A DNA stretch of 64,000 nt from positions 67,186-131,185 of the forward strand of contig JBGTFE010000059.1 of assembly GCA_041747435.1 (NCBI GenBank), written 5' to 3'. Position numbers and translations under genes: made by a program. This stretch comes from JBGTFE01 sp041747435 (GTDB lineage: Bacteria > Acidobacteriota > Blastocatellia > Pyrinomonadales > Pyrinomonadaceae). The notes beneath the pieces were generated by a model, which saw nothing but the letters and a program-made list of their open reading frames with translations, ran no database searches and was not told the origin of the DNA. Shown piece after piece: positions 34,522 through 43,868 of the stretch; position 1 is the first letter of the stretch, and every line of letters begins with the position of its first letter.

Positions 34522-35703
34522 TTACATTTTCTCTATTTTACTTAAACCAAAATTTAAAACGTCGACGGTTTCTTTTTCCAAATTTTCGTCTGCCAGCCAT
34601 TTCAAAACATATTCTCTTGACGCAAGCGACATTTGTTTATACTCTGCATCTTCCATATTAATACATTTATTTATTATTTTGATCCACGTTCCCGGATTTT
34701 TCAGAGAAATTTCCCATCCGATACGTTTTTTTTCAAGATCAATCCATGGAGTCTGATCGCTGATTATGAGCGGACATCCGGCGGCAAAGGCTTCCAAAAA
34801 AACGTGACCGAAATTTTCGCCCAAGGTCGGTAAAATAAAGAAATCATATTGAAAAAGGGTTTCTGCCACATTGTGATGCGGAACTGTGCCCTTCGCTTCG
34901 ACCTTGATATTTTCGGGGAGTTTTTCTATTAATCTTGAACATTCCTTCCAATATGCCGAATCATCAAGCGGTCCAAAAATATCTATCTCAAGTTTTCCAT
35001 CAATATCTTTCAAATGCTGCAAAAGCCATTTGAAATTCTTCTTTCGTACAAAGCGCGACAAAAAGATCATTTTTGCGCAGCCGCTTTTTTTAACGGGCTT
35101 TTTTTTTATATTGAATTCCGCAAAAATCATCTTTGGCGGCAGATCGGGCGCAATAAAAATCTTTGCTTTTGAAGGCTTTAACCGTTCGATTTCTTTTTTT
35201 TCAAGTTCCGTCGAGGCTTTCCAGACAATGTTTCCGTAAAGTCCAATTTTGTTTGTGCCCATCAAAAAGAAATCTTTTTTTGCCTTGTTGATGGACCAAG
35301 CTCCGTCGGATAATTCTCCGCACGGAGCGAGCACAAAAGGCGTTTTCGGAATCCGTCCTAACTTACGCAGCAGCAAGAGATAGATGTTTAATTTTGAGAA
35401 ATAACTGTTAGTATAGATCAGCTGCGGTTTGACCTCTTCAACAAGTTTATGCAGTTTCGACATTTTTACATTTTCTCTCGATAAATAAAACACCTTCGCC
35501 TTTTCGATATTGTTCCACTCGTTAATTTTCACGTCGGAATAAGACGTGCGATCTTCATGTCCGTCGTGATCTCTCGTCACGATCCAAAATTCGAATCGGT
35601 CGCAAAGCCGCTCAACCATATTAACAATAGTCCGCATACCGCCGCCGCTCTTGTAACCGGGCAAATAAAAGTCAGAAAAAATTAAGATTTTAGGTTTTCG
35701 CAC
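34522..35703 (-). CDS. Glycosyltransferase family 4
   Basis: This 393-residue GT-B glycosyltransferase begins ILIFSDFYLPGYKSGGGMRT with the glycine-rich acceptor loop. It ends with the retaining-GT motif ENFGHVFLEAFAAGCPLIIS, where the E-x7-E pair is intact. FLSRFVRKKNFKWLLQHL marks the donor domain. It begins with GTG at 35703. Donor and acceptor sugars cannot be deduced. The local sequence is rich in A and T runs compared with the housekeeping genes, as is common in surface-polysaccharide loci. Confidence 0.88.
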   Translation of the reverse strand: MRKPKILIFSDFYLPGYKSGGGMRTIVNMVERLCDRFEFWIVTRDHDGHEDRTSYSDVKINEWNNIEKAKVFYLSRENVKMSKLHKLVEEVKPQLIYTNSYFSKLNIYLLLLRKLGRIPKTPFVLAPCGELSDGAWSINKAKKDFFLMGTNKIGLYGNIVWKASTELEKKEIERLKPSKAKIFIAPDLPPKMIFAEFNIKKKPVKKSGCAKMIFLSRFVRKKNFKWLLQHLKDIDGKLEIDIFGPLDDSAYWKECSRLIEKLPENIKVEAKGTVPHHNVAETLFQYDFFILPTLGENFGHVFLEAFAAGCPLIISDQTPWIDLEKKRIGWEISLKNPGTWIKIINKCINMEDAEYKQMSLASREYVLKWLADENLEKETVDVLNFGLSKIEKM

Positions 35704-35706
35704 AAT

Positions 35707-36783
35707 TCAAATTTTGTCCAATAATTCAAGACTCGACTTCAAAACCTCCGCGACCGTAACCGATTCAAGACATATGTGAGCGTTAAAGCAGTTCGGTGTA
35801 TGGCAGCCTTCGCATTCTACTTGAAAACGAAATATCCTGTTTTCGTCGCCGAATGGATACCATCGTCCGGGAAAATCAATGGCGGCGAAAATTCCTACAC
35901 ATGGAACTCCGACCGCTGCCGCCAAATGCATCGTTCCAGTATCGTTTCCGAGATATATTTTACATTTTCGCAAGGCTGCGGCAGCTTGCCGAATATTTAA
36001 TTCACCTGCGGCATTTGCACCTGTGTTTAAGGCATTCAATATGCGGGTGCCTTTTTCGCGGTCTTCTCTACCTCCGAAAATGATCGGAAAAATATTTTTT
36101 CTGACTATTAAATTTCGGAGGAGGTCGATAAATTTTTCTTCCGACCAAATCTTTGACTCCCATTTGCTTCCCGGCGCGACGGCGATCAAATCTTTTCGTT
36201 CGTAATCGAGTCCGCAATTTTTTTTGAGCCAATTTTCAGCAAATTCCGTTTCCTCATCGGTCAGTAAAAGATCGTGATTTACTTTCCCTTCGTTTTGTTC
36301 TATTTCCTTTGGGAGACTTTTCAAGAGAAATTTATATTCCCGTTCGACTTCCGGCAGAGGTTTCGGTTGGTCATAATTCAAAAGGTTTTCAGCGAGATAT
36401 TCGGTTCCGAAAATCTTTTTTATGCCGGCGGCGCGAAAAAATTTCAGATCCCGCTTGATCTGCCTCGGTGTTCGATTGCGGGTTATAAGATAAAACAAAC
36501 AATCGAACTGCCGTTGTTTTAGGTTCCACAATAACTTTGTGTAATTCAAAACGGACGAAATTTTTCCCGCCGGACCTGGATACGTTAATAAATTGTCAAA
36601 TAATCCTGTCTGCGGCAGAATTTCCCGCGCCATTACGAACTGCGAATTTTTTGCATCCGAATTGGTTAAAAGGGTGATCCCGGCATTTGGAAAAGCATTG
36701 CGAATTTCCCAAAACGCCGGCAATGCAACAAGCGTATCTCCCAGGTGACCGATTCTATAAACGAGTATATTTTTATATTCCAA
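35707..36783 (-). CDS. Glycosyltransferase family 9 (heptosyltransferase-like)
   Basis: This 358-residue protein is a GT9 member related to WaaF/WaaC heptosyltransferases. It has ILVYRIGHLGDTLVALPAFW at the N-terminus, VAPGSKWESKIWSEEKF in the middle, and YLGNDTGTMHLAAAVGVPCVGIF, the nucleotide-sugar site, near the C-terminus. The neighbouring heptose genes make an ADP- or GDP-heptose donor plausible. A TTG at 36783 is the apparent start. The 169-base gap upstream (36784-36952) holds no gene I can support. Confidence 0.88.
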   Translation of the reverse strand: MEYKNILVYRIGHLGDTLVALPAFWEIRNAFPNAGITLLTNSDAKNSQFVMAREILPQTGLFDNLLTYPGPAGKISSVLNYTKLLWNLKQRQFDCLFYLITRNRTPRQIKRDLKFFRAAGIKKIFGTEYLAENLLNYDQPKPLPEVEREYKFLLKSLPKEIEQNEGKVNHDLLLTDEETEFAENWLKKNCGLDYERKDLIAVAPGSKWESKIWSEEKFIDLLRNLIVRKNIFPIIFGGREDREKGTRILNALNTGANAAGELNIRQAAAALRKCKIYLGNDTGTMHLAAAVGVPCVGIFAAIDFPGRWYPFGDENRIFRFQVECEGCHTPNCFNAHICLESVTVAEVLKSSLELLDKI

Positions 36784-36952
36784 TTTCGTTTAGACGACTT
36801 CAGCAACCTTATCTCAAAAATGATCGCAAGATTTAATCTTCCCGCGTTTCGCAGCGGATTATGTCCTGCAACATGTATGATCCAAATTCAAACACATTCG
36901 TTTTATTGGTCGCTTGAAAATCACGAACGCTTTTTTTTTGTCGTGTGGATAG

Positions 36953-37702
36953 TTAATAGATATAACCCTTTTTTTTCTGAAAAAAGATGACCGCGCCGTT
37001 CATCCCGTGAAAACTGAATTTCACAAAACATTGGTGACAATCGTTTTTTTGCAAAATGCTGAAAACTTTATTCAAATTGTATTCGTGCATCGGAAATAAA
37101 GGCTTATCGCTTTTTTTCCAAATATTTCTGATCCTGTAAATCAAAGGAAAATCTCGATAGAGCTTGAAGCGCAATGCGCTGCTTTTTGGCAGTGGATTTT
37201 CATAGATAAAATGGATGACACCGATACCGTTTTCATTCAATACGTGCACGAGATCTTCAAAAATTTTCAATCCGATCTTTGGGTTGATATGCTGAAAAGT
37301 AATAGTTGAATGAATCAAGTCGTATTTTCTGCTATTTGTTTTAAAAAATTCGTCGGTCTGAAAAAATTCCGTATTGGCGAACCCCATTTTTTTGGCGTTT
37401 TCATAGGCATTTTTCAACATATTCTCCGAAATATCGATGCCAACCACGCTTTCGGCTCGTTTTGCCAGAGGAAAAACCAGCCGACCGACCCCGCAGCCAA
37501 AATCGAGGGCTGTTTTGGGCGAAAACTTGATGGCAAAATGATCTTCGATGTCATGCCAAATTCTGTCTATGTATTCAAAACCGGTCTTAAAGAATTCGTC
37601 GAAGGCGTCAGTAGATAAATTCTGTTTGTCAAATTTATCAAGAGTTATAACGAGGTAATATGGATCGTCCTTTCCATATTTTTCCCACTCGCTTTTTATC
37701 AT
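36953..37702 (-). CDS. Class I SAM-dependent methyltransferase
   Basis: This is a 249-residue Rossmann-fold methyltransferase. Motif I is ALDFGCGVGRLVFPLA, followed by the acidic SAM-ribose residue in VVGIDIS, then FQTDEF and HSTITFQHI as motifs II-III. It is most similar in style to methyltransferase-11/25 domain proteins that modify sugars or lipids. It overlaps the polymerase gene start by 4 bases (ATGA), so it is translated together with it. The acceptor is unknown. Confidence 0.85.
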   Translation of the reverse strand: MIKSEWEKYGKDDPYYLVITLDKFDKQNLSTDAFDEFFKTGFEYIDRIWHDIEDHFAIKFSPKTALDFGCGVGRLVFPLAKRAESVVGIDISENMLKNAYENAKKMGFANTEFFQTDEFFKTNSRKYDLIHSTITFQHINPKIGLKIFEDLVHVLNENGIGVIHFIYENPLPKSSALRFKLYRDFPLIYRIRNIWKKSDKPLFPMHEYNLNKVFSILQKNDCHQCFVKFSFHGMNGAVIFFQKKKGYIY

Positions 37703-39222
37703 TGCAGCTTCCTCGAAACTTTCTTAATCAACAACTGCGTCGCGATAATTCCCATCATCGTGATGAGCCCGGATTTGACCAAATTCGGTAGGATCGAACC
37801 ATAAAAACTTTCATACGAAATACTCGGTATGATCATAAAAAATAAAACCGAACGCCAATAAGAAAACGATTGATTTTCAATCAATGCTGAATAAAATATT
37901 CGAATGATAAAACCGAGCAAAATCATCCCAAGCGGAACACCGATCATCCCAAAATTTCTCAGGAGATCCCCCATCGGCATAATCGTGAATGAATTCTCTC
38001 CGTAATCAAAATATAATTCACTGTATTTCCGCGGTTCGGAGGCAACGGGCTTATCTTTCCAGATTATTCGAGGAACGAGAAAAGTAACTGTGTCCTTGTA
38101 AATATTATTATCAATTCCGTAACTTTCTTCGTAAGGTTTGAGTTCCTCGTATCTTGAAACGACAACAGCCAGAGAACTTACTGCTTCCAATCGTTCCGTC
38201 AAATTCCTAAGACTTTGTTCCAAAACTTTTAACGGATCTCTACTTCCGATAGTGTCAAAGGTCAGCGAAATATTTTCAATGTATCTGGACGCGCCGATCT
38301 GTTCCTCACTTCCCTTTACCGTTCTGAACGTAGTCCCGTAAATCATACCAACAACAACCAATGTGACCATTATAGTTGCTAATATCGCGCCCTGCTTGAA
38401 CTTAATTTCTCGTCCCGCAAAAACATAGCTGAGTAAAACCAAAACAAAAACGGTCAATAATCCGCCGCGATTCCCTGCAAAAACAGCCTTAATCAAAGAG
38501 GTAGCAATCAAAATAAAAACTACCGAAACCGATTTGAAATCCCAGCGGTTTCTTCTGAAAACGGCGGTCCAAAGCATAAAGCTTCCCTGCAGCCAAAACA
38601 GGGTGGTAAAAAAGATCAATCCGTCGAAACGGTTAATTTCGTCCGCTTTCTGAAAACCTATAATCCCGAGTAAAAAAGCCACCACGTTATTGAAAAAACC
38701 CAATAGCAAAAGAAACGAACCCGGAAAAATTATGTAATCGTCGTCCCATTTCCATTCAGGCAAATACCGGGAAATTTTTTGTCCGAAGGTTCCCGCCATT
38801 GGAATAAAAAACCCGGCTGCCAACCCGACAAAGCCCAGCATGACAATCACTAAAGCCAAAGGCAAAGTATATTCCTGATCCTGAACAAAGCTCATAAAAT
38901 AGGGCTCGTGCATACCTAGGATCAAAATGGTGCCGCCCAAAAAACACGTTGGCAAAAAATAAAATGCTACCGGAAATACAAGCGGGTGATAAATTTGAAA
39001 CTTACCTTTATACCAAAGAAAACCGGCTGGAACAGTGAAAACAATTCCCGCTAAAATCACCCATGGCACCAAGTACGGTCTTGCTAAGAAATCAAAATTG
39101 TCGGTCGATAAGACGAGGAATATAAAGCCGCTTAGAAATATTACGCCAAATAGCGTCAAAATCGGCAATAATTTGATACCGTTGCGGCTTTTGTAGTCGT
39201 TTTTCGAAAAAGACCGTTCCAT
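37699..39222 (-). CDS. O-antigen/exopolysaccharide polymerase (Wzy-like)
   Basis: This 507-residue protein has about 11-12 hydrophobic helices and a large periplasmic loop (about 315-410) between helices in the C-terminal half, the usual Wzy layout. Such proteins join lipid-linked repeat units on the periplasmic face. Sequence conservation in the family is low, so the call rests on topology and on being the only such protein between Wzx, Wza/Wzc and the glycosyltransferases. The ATG at 39220-39222 is preferred over 39255 because GGAGAGGG lies just upstream and overlap with the next gene is avoided. Confidence 0.75.
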   Translation of the reverse strand: MERSFSKNDYKSRNGIKLLPILTLFGVIFLSGFIFLVLSTDNFDFLARPYLVPWVILAGIVFTVPAGFLWYKGKFQIYHPLVFPVAFYFLPTCFLGGTILILGMHEPYFMSFVQDQEYTLPLALVIVMLGFVGLAAGFFIPMAGTFGQKISRYLPEWKWDDDYIIFPGSFLLLLGFFNNVVAFLLGIIGFQKADEINRFDGLIFFTTLFWLQGSFMLWTAVFRRNRWDFKSVSVVFILIATSLIKAVFAGNRGGLLTVFVLVLLSYVFAGREIKFKQGAILATIMVTLVVVGMIYGTTFRTVKGSEEQIGASRYIENISLTFDTIGSRDPLKVLEQSLRNLTERLEAVSSLAVVVSRYEELKPYEESYGIDNNIYKDTVTFLVPRIIWKDKPVASEPRKYSELYFDYGENSFTIMPMGDLLRNFGMIGVPLGMILLGFIIRIFYSALIENQSFSYWRSVLFFMIIPSISYESFYGSILPNLVKSGLITMMGIIATQLLIKKVSRKLQ

Positions 39223-39223
39223 T

Positions 39224-39907
39224 CTAAGAATCCCTCTCCAATCCGCAGACGGCAATTAAACCATCTGCAAGCTGCGGTGTAAATTTTACCGACGCATAAT
39301 TTATAAGGTCAAAATACCATTTACTGTGCTTTTTATGATCCTCACCTAAATCATAAAATAAAAAATCTTTCACTTCCAATTTAGACCTTTTCAAAAGTAA
39401 TGTAAGCGTCGAAAAGGAATAGTAGGCAACGTGATCCGGGTGGACAGGTTCGTTATGTCCGCCATAACCTCGCAGAAAATAGTGAACGAATCTCATTCCG
39501 CAATAGGCATTGATCGTCGTGATCACGAGATTCGTGTCCGTGTTCATAAATCGTTTGATGCCATTAATAAAAAGCCCCGGATTATTCAAATGCTCGATCA
39601 TTTCTCCGGCTATTATGACATCAAAGGTCTCGTCCACCCCGATCTCATCGAGCTTTTCCAGATCGCACCGGTAAAGATTTTTAACCCCTTTCGATTCAAG
39701 GATGTCAATGCCCCTCTGATCGTAATCAAACCCGTAAAGTTCGCTTGCAATTTCGGCAAGTTGAAAATGCAGAAGCATATCGCGTTCCATCGCTTCGTTA
39801 GTGAACGGATAATTCGTGCACCCGAGATGTAAAACCTTTTTATCTCGCGCGATATTTTTCAAAAACTCCACCCGCTGAACAAGTTTTAATTTTTTAGTGT
39901 TCTCCAT
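39224..39907 (-). CDS. SAM-dependent methyltransferase
   Basis: This 227-residue protein is a class I methyltransferase with a slightly unusual motif I (VLHLGCTNYPF). The following acidic site is in LYGFDYDQRGIDIL, and motif III-like EMIEHLNNPGLFI is preserved. It belongs with the group that includes bifunctional UbiG-like domains, which methylate varied small molecules. It ends 1 base before the polymerase start. The acceptor is probably a sugar of the polysaccharide, by context only. Confidence 0.82.
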   Translation of the reverse strand: MENTKKLKLVQRVEFLKNIARDKKVLHLGCTNYPFTNEAMERDMLLHFQLAEIASELYGFDYDQRGIDILESKGVKNLYRCDLEKLDEIGVDETFDVIIAGEMIEHLNNPGLFINGIKRFMNTDTNLVITTINAYCGMRFVHYFLRGYGGHNEPVHPDHVAYYSFSTLTLLLKRSKLEVKDFLFYDLGEDHKKHSKWYFDLINYASVKFTPQLADGLIAVCGLERDS

Positions 39908-39968
39908 TCAAATCGAAAAAGCTGCTCGAAGCCGGAACGATAGTTGGTAAAAAGCCTCGCATATATTG

Positions 39969-41003
39969 CTACGGGGATTTATAACATTTAAAGGTTCGAT
40001 CATCCGCCTCGACACCGACAAGATAAAAATAAAGCCTGTCGTCGAAATCGTTTTTATACGGAAAATGTATCGTGCCGAATTGGAAAAGCGTCGTGTGCCA
40101 GAAATCTTTTTGATAAGCGGACAGCTTTTCGCATCTGCCGTTCGCGTCCAGATGCCAGAGCGCTGCGACATTTTCGGTCTGACTCGGCGCGTTTTCGGCG
40201 GTCGTCGTAAAAAACAGATCCGAGCCGATCTTTTTTGAATAAAAAACCGTCCCGTTGACCTCGCCGAGCGAAGTCCGTTCTCCGCTTTCACGTTCGACGC
40301 GGTAGATATGATTGGCGCGAAATTCCGCGTCCATTCCGTAATAAAAATATTTTTCGTCAAATAAAATACTAACTGCCCGCCACGTTTCATCGCCCTGACC
40401 GACGATCTCCGTCGTTTGAAAACCGTCAAACGAACGAATGACCTGACATTCCCTTTCATCATCGCCCGTCAGACAAACCATTGATTTTGTAAATTTATCA
40501 AAATAAATTCCGTGAATATGGCGGATAGAATTTTCAGGAAATGTGTAAACCGTTTCGAGCGAATCGTTTCCGATCTTGTATCTATAAATTCGCATTTCGC
40601 CGCGTTCGGTATTGGCGAGATATTCGCCGAAAAATATATCCCCGTTTTGATCAATCGCACACGCCGCACGCAGAACGCGGCACGGACGATTCAAACCTTC
40701 CAAAATTTGAAATTTTCCGTCGCGGATTATCCCGACCGATTTATCGAATGTAATAAATATTTCGCCGTTTTCGAGCGGAACAACATTCGTAACCTGAAAT
40801 CTCAAAAGTCTCTGCGCGAGCCGCACATTTCCCGCCATCGTTTTCCAAAAAGGCGCGTCAATGGCGGCGATCTTTTTAAATGGCGGTTTGAGATTCGCCG
40901 AATGATACAAAACATTCCGGCGCGAAAGATAAAAATTATCCTTCTCCGCCCATTCGACGGTGTAGCCTTTTAATTCGGGAACTGCTTCGACTTTCCAATT
41001 CAT
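39969..41003 (-). CDS. Hypothetical beta-propeller-like protein
   Basis: I do not recognise a defined family for this 344-residue protein. It has repeated short beta-strand patterns (GEIFITFDKS, GDIFFGEYLA, KYFYYGMDAEF, SDLFFTTTAE) that fit a six- or seven-bladed propeller of the BNR or SMP-30 type. It has no signal peptide and no membrane helix, so it would be cytosolic. It sits 6 bases after the carbamoyltransferase gene, and that spacing suggests a linked role. A lyase, lactonase or sugar-binding activity is conceivable but not shown. Confidence 0.72.
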   Translation of the reverse strand: MNWKVEAVPELKGYTVEWAEKDNFYLSRRNVLYHSANLKPPFKKIAAIDAPFWKTMAGNVRLAQRLLRFQVTNVVPLENGEIFITFDKSVGIIRDGKFQILEGLNRPCRVLRAACAIDQNGDIFFGEYLANTERGEMRIYRYKIGNDSLETVYTFPENSIRHIHGIYFDKFTKSMVCLTGDDERECQVIRSFDGFQTTEIVGQGDETWRAVSILFDEKYFYYGMDAEFRANHIYRVERESGERTSLGEVNGTVFYSKKIGSDLFFTTTAENAPSQTENVAALWHLDANGRCEKLSAYQKDFWHTTLFQFGTIHFPYKNDFDDRLYFYLVGVEADDRTFKCYKSP

Positions 41004-41009
41004 AAAATA

Positions 41010-42743
41010 TCAATCGTCCTTTGTGCAAAAATACGAACCGATCACCAAACAATCCATTTTTGTTCGCAAAAAACATTCGATCGCTTCCGAAGGTTTGCAG
41101 ACGATCGGTTCGTTTTCATTAAAACTCGTGTTCAAGATCACGGGAATTCCGGTTTTCGTTTCAAATGTTTTTATCAGATCGTAATACAGAGGATTTTCTT
41201 CACGCGCAACCGTCTGCAAACGTCCGGTGTCGTCAACATGATTGACCGCCGAAAGCCTTTCGCGCCATTCGGGACGGATTTTATAAACGTGAAGCATAAA
41301 CGGCGACGGGTGATCCTGTTCGAAAATTTCGCTCTGCCGATCCTGCAAAACCGACGGCGCAAACGGGCGAAATGATTCACGGTGTTTGATCCGCGCATTC
41401 AAAATGTCCTTCATATTCGGAAAACCGGGATGCGCCAGAATCGAACGATTGCCAAGCGCGCGCGGTCCCCATTCCATCTTTCCCTGAAACCATCCGACGA
41501 CGTTTCCGTTTTTTATTTCTTCGGCGGTTTTTTCCAAAAGCGTCTCGCGGTCGAGTTTTTTAAATGACAGTTTGTAGCGTTCGAGTTCGCTCTCGATAAA
41601 TGAATCGGAATATTCGTCGCCGAGATACGAGTTTTTCATAACCCAGCGTTTGCCTTCTTTTAAGATCGAGTTGCTGACATAGAGTGCCGCGCCGATCGCC
41701 AGACCGTCATCGCCCGCCGCCGGTTGGATGCAGGTTTCGCGGAACGGCGTTTCGAGCAGTAATTTCCCGTTTGCCACGCTGTTCAGAGCGCAACCGCCCG
41801 CCATCGAAATTTTTTCCGTCGGAACTTTTTTATACAGCGCATCGAGCAGATGCATATAATATTTTTCAAAAACTCTCTGTAAACCGAACGCAACGTCCAT
41901 ATCGCGCTGTGTGATCTCCGCGTGTTTCTCGCGCGGTTCGCCTAACTCTTTAATAAAAATATCCGAAAAAAGCCGATGGACGATCATCTCGCCTTTCTCG
42001 TTGATCTCCATTCCCTGATTCGCACCGAACGGCAGAAAATATTCCGCGTTGAGTTCAAAACCGTCGCTGGTCGGCTTGAGCATTTTCTCAAAAAAATCGT
42101 GATATTTATCCGTGCCGAGCGGCGCAAGTCCCATCACTTTGCCTTCATCGCCGTATTTCGGATAACCGATAAATTGGCAAACCGCCGTGTAAAGCGTCCC
42201 CAAAGAATGCGGAACAAAAACTTTTTTGAGCAGACGAATCTCATTGCCGACGCATTCGCTGAGCATACACGAAACAAAATCGCCCGAACCGTCAATCGTG
42301 ATTCCGGCGGAATGTTCCCATTCCGACGCAAAATACGCGCTTGCCGTATGCGCCAGATGATGCTCGATATTATGGGATTTGAAATTAAGTTTTGCCGGAT
42401 CAACTTCGCATTCTTTGGAGATCAAACTTTTCAGATCGTCGAAGGTTTTGCTCTTGCTTCTGATCTTTGCAAGATTGAGAAGTTTGGTTGGATTTCTTAA
42501 AGCAAATTCGAGTTTTTTGTGAAGATTCGCCGACGAATCGCGCCCGACGGCGACCGCGTCTATGTCCGAAAACGAAAGTCCGGCAATTTCCAGACAGCGC
42601 AAAATCGAAAGTTTCGGAAAACCCGCATAATATTTAACGCGGTTCAGACGCTCTTCGGCAAGCGCGACGACCGGCTCGCAGTCTATGATGATCGCGGCAG
42701 ACGAACCCGCGTGAAATGTGTTGATCCCTAAAATTACACTCAT
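41010..42743 (-). CDS. Carbamoyltransferase (NodU/CmcH family)
   Basis: This 577-residue enzyme transfers a carbamoyl group from carbamoyl phosphate via carbamoyl-adenylate to a hydroxyl, here probably of a sugar. The N-terminal ASKHA/Kae1-like domain has SVILGINTFHAGSSAAII, HNIEHHLAHTASAYF, ITIDGSGDFVSC and MAGGCALNSVANG. The C-terminal YrdC-like-associated domain has KMEWGPRALGNRSILAHP and RESFRPFAPSVL. The metal-binding histidines HxxHH are present. It begins with ATG and lies between two polysaccharide genes, which suggests O-carbamoylation of the repeat unit, as in nodulation factors. Confidence 0.92.
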   Translation of the reverse strand: MSVILGINTFHAGSSAAIIIDCEPVVALAEERLNRVKYYAGFPKLSILRCLEIAGLSFSDIDAVAVGRDSSANLHKKLEFALRNPTKLLNLAKIRSKSKTFDDLKSLISKECEVDPAKLNFKSHNIEHHLAHTASAYFASEWEHSAGITIDGSGDFVSCMLSECVGNEIRLLKKVFVPHSLGTLYTAVCQFIGYPKYGDEGKVMGLAPLGTDKYHDFFEKMLKPTSDGFELNAEYFLPFGANQGMEINEKGEMIVHRLFSDIFIKELGEPREKHAEITQRDMDVAFGLQRVFEKYYMHLLDALYKKVPTEKISMAGGCALNSVANGKLLLETPFRETCIQPAAGDDGLAIGAALYVSNSILKEGKRWVMKNSYLGDEYSDSFIESELERYKLSFKKLDRETLLEKTAEEIKNGNVVGWFQGKMEWGPRALGNRSILAHPGFPNMKDILNARIKHRESFRPFAPSVLQDRQSEIFEQDHPSPFMLHVYKIRPEWRERLSAVNHVDDTGRLQTVAREENPLYYDLIKTFETKTGIPVILNTSFNENEPIVCKPSEAIECFLRTKMDCLVIGSYFCTKDD

Positions 42744-42757
42744 TTAATCTGTCGAAT

Positions 42758-43747
42758 TTAAGATTTTTTTTGATTTACTGATTCGAGATAGACGCTGTCG
42801 GCAACCCTTACGAGAGGCTTAAAATACCGGCTGATCTTTTTAACAAATTCCGATGAATGAATGATTATTTTATATTTGAAAGGCAAAAGTCCGACATCGT
42901 TTTTCTGAATTCCGAGTCCAAAATAGCAATCCGAAGAGATACTGGTCTCGCCAAATTTTTCTTCAAATGTTTGCATCAATTCCGCGGGCGTCCAATACCT
43001 GACGTCAAAAGCCTCGCCTTCGGCGAAACCGCGCCGCCAGTATTGTTGAAAAGAACGAATCCCGTATTTATTCGGCATCTGAAAAAGCGTTCTGCCGTTT
43101 TTTTCCAAAACCCGACCGGCTTCATCCAGCGAAATTTTTACGTTTTCCTTGCTGAAATGCTGAAAAACCCCGTAAGAAAATACCGTCTCGAACGAATTAT
43201 CCGCAAACGGCAAAAACCGCGCATCACCGACAACAAAATTTGTTTCGACCCCGAGTTGACGGGAAACGCGTCGGGCGGCTAAAACGGCATTGAGACTCGG
43301 ATCGATCCCGACGGGCTGATAGCCTTTCTGCGCGGCGGCAATCGTCCATCTTCCCCAATTACAGCCGATGTCCAACAATCTTTCGCCGTTTCCCTGCGGC
43401 AGACGACATTCAGGAATCGGGTATCTTGTCAGTTTATTCTGAACCGAAAAATAAAGGATTCCCGAGGTGTATGGAACTTCCGCTTGCACGAATTTATCAA
43501 TTTGGTCGAGATCTCCCGTGCCATTCCGATCTTCGGTCGCGATTTCTTTTTTGTGAATCTTAGAAACCTTTTCCAATGTTTGTTCGATATATCCGTGCGT
43601 ACTCTCGGCATCATCGACCAGCATTATCGGAATATCATCGACAACCGGATAAGAATGACCTGCATTGCAAACCAGACTGCCTTTTTTTAATTCCAATTTG
43701 TCCCTATCGCGTGGGCAGGCGAGGTGGCTTTTCAACCATTCATTCAT
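42758..43747 (-). CDS. Trm112-domain methyltransferase
   Basis: This 329-residue protein begins with a Trm112-like zinc-ribbon segment (HLACPRDRDKLELKKGSLVC, then GHSYPVVDDIPIML). A class I methyltransferase domain follows with motif I LLDIGCNWGRWTIAAAQ, the acidic VGIDPS, and FSYGVFQHFSKENV. Fusion of the two is common in polysaccharide-related methyltransferases. The C-terminal 60 residues contain a weak hydrophobic region. It is followed by the carbamoyltransferase gene after 14 bases. The substrate is unknown. Confidence 0.85.
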   Translation of the reverse strand: MNEWLKSHLACPRDRDKLELKKGSLVCNAGHSYPVVDDIPIMLVDDAESTHGYIEQTLEKVSKIHKKEIATEDRNGTGDLDQIDKFVQAEVPYTSGILYFSVQNKLTRYPIPECRLPQGNGERLLDIGCNWGRWTIAAAQKGYQPVGIDPSLNAVLAARRVSRQLGVETNFVVGDARFLPFADNSFETVFSYGVFQHFSKENVKISLDEAGRVLEKNGRTLFQMPNKYGIRSFQQYWRRGFAEGEAFDVRYWTPAELMQTFEEKFGETSISSDCYFGLGIQKNDVGLLPFKYKIIIHSSEFVKKISRYFKPLVRVADSVYLESVNQKKS

Positions 43748-43868
43748 AAAAAGCTCGTTACAAGACGTGAAAATGTAAGTTTATTATCGCGGTGTAATAT
43801 TTGCAATATCGAACGTCTTGAAAAAAATGCTCAATGATCTATTATTTTTTTTGAAAGGACAATCGTCG

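Noticed and set aside
39908..40462. A 184-residue open frame on the minus strand
   Set aside because: It lies inside the propeller-like gene in another frame, is very rich in Arg and Ser and shows no recognisable motif.
43761..43820. Inverted repeat CAAGACGT/ACGTCTTG around the wzx-methyltransferase gap
   Set aside because: Arms are only 8 bp with a 44-base loop and no T tract follows in the direction of transcription; probably chance.
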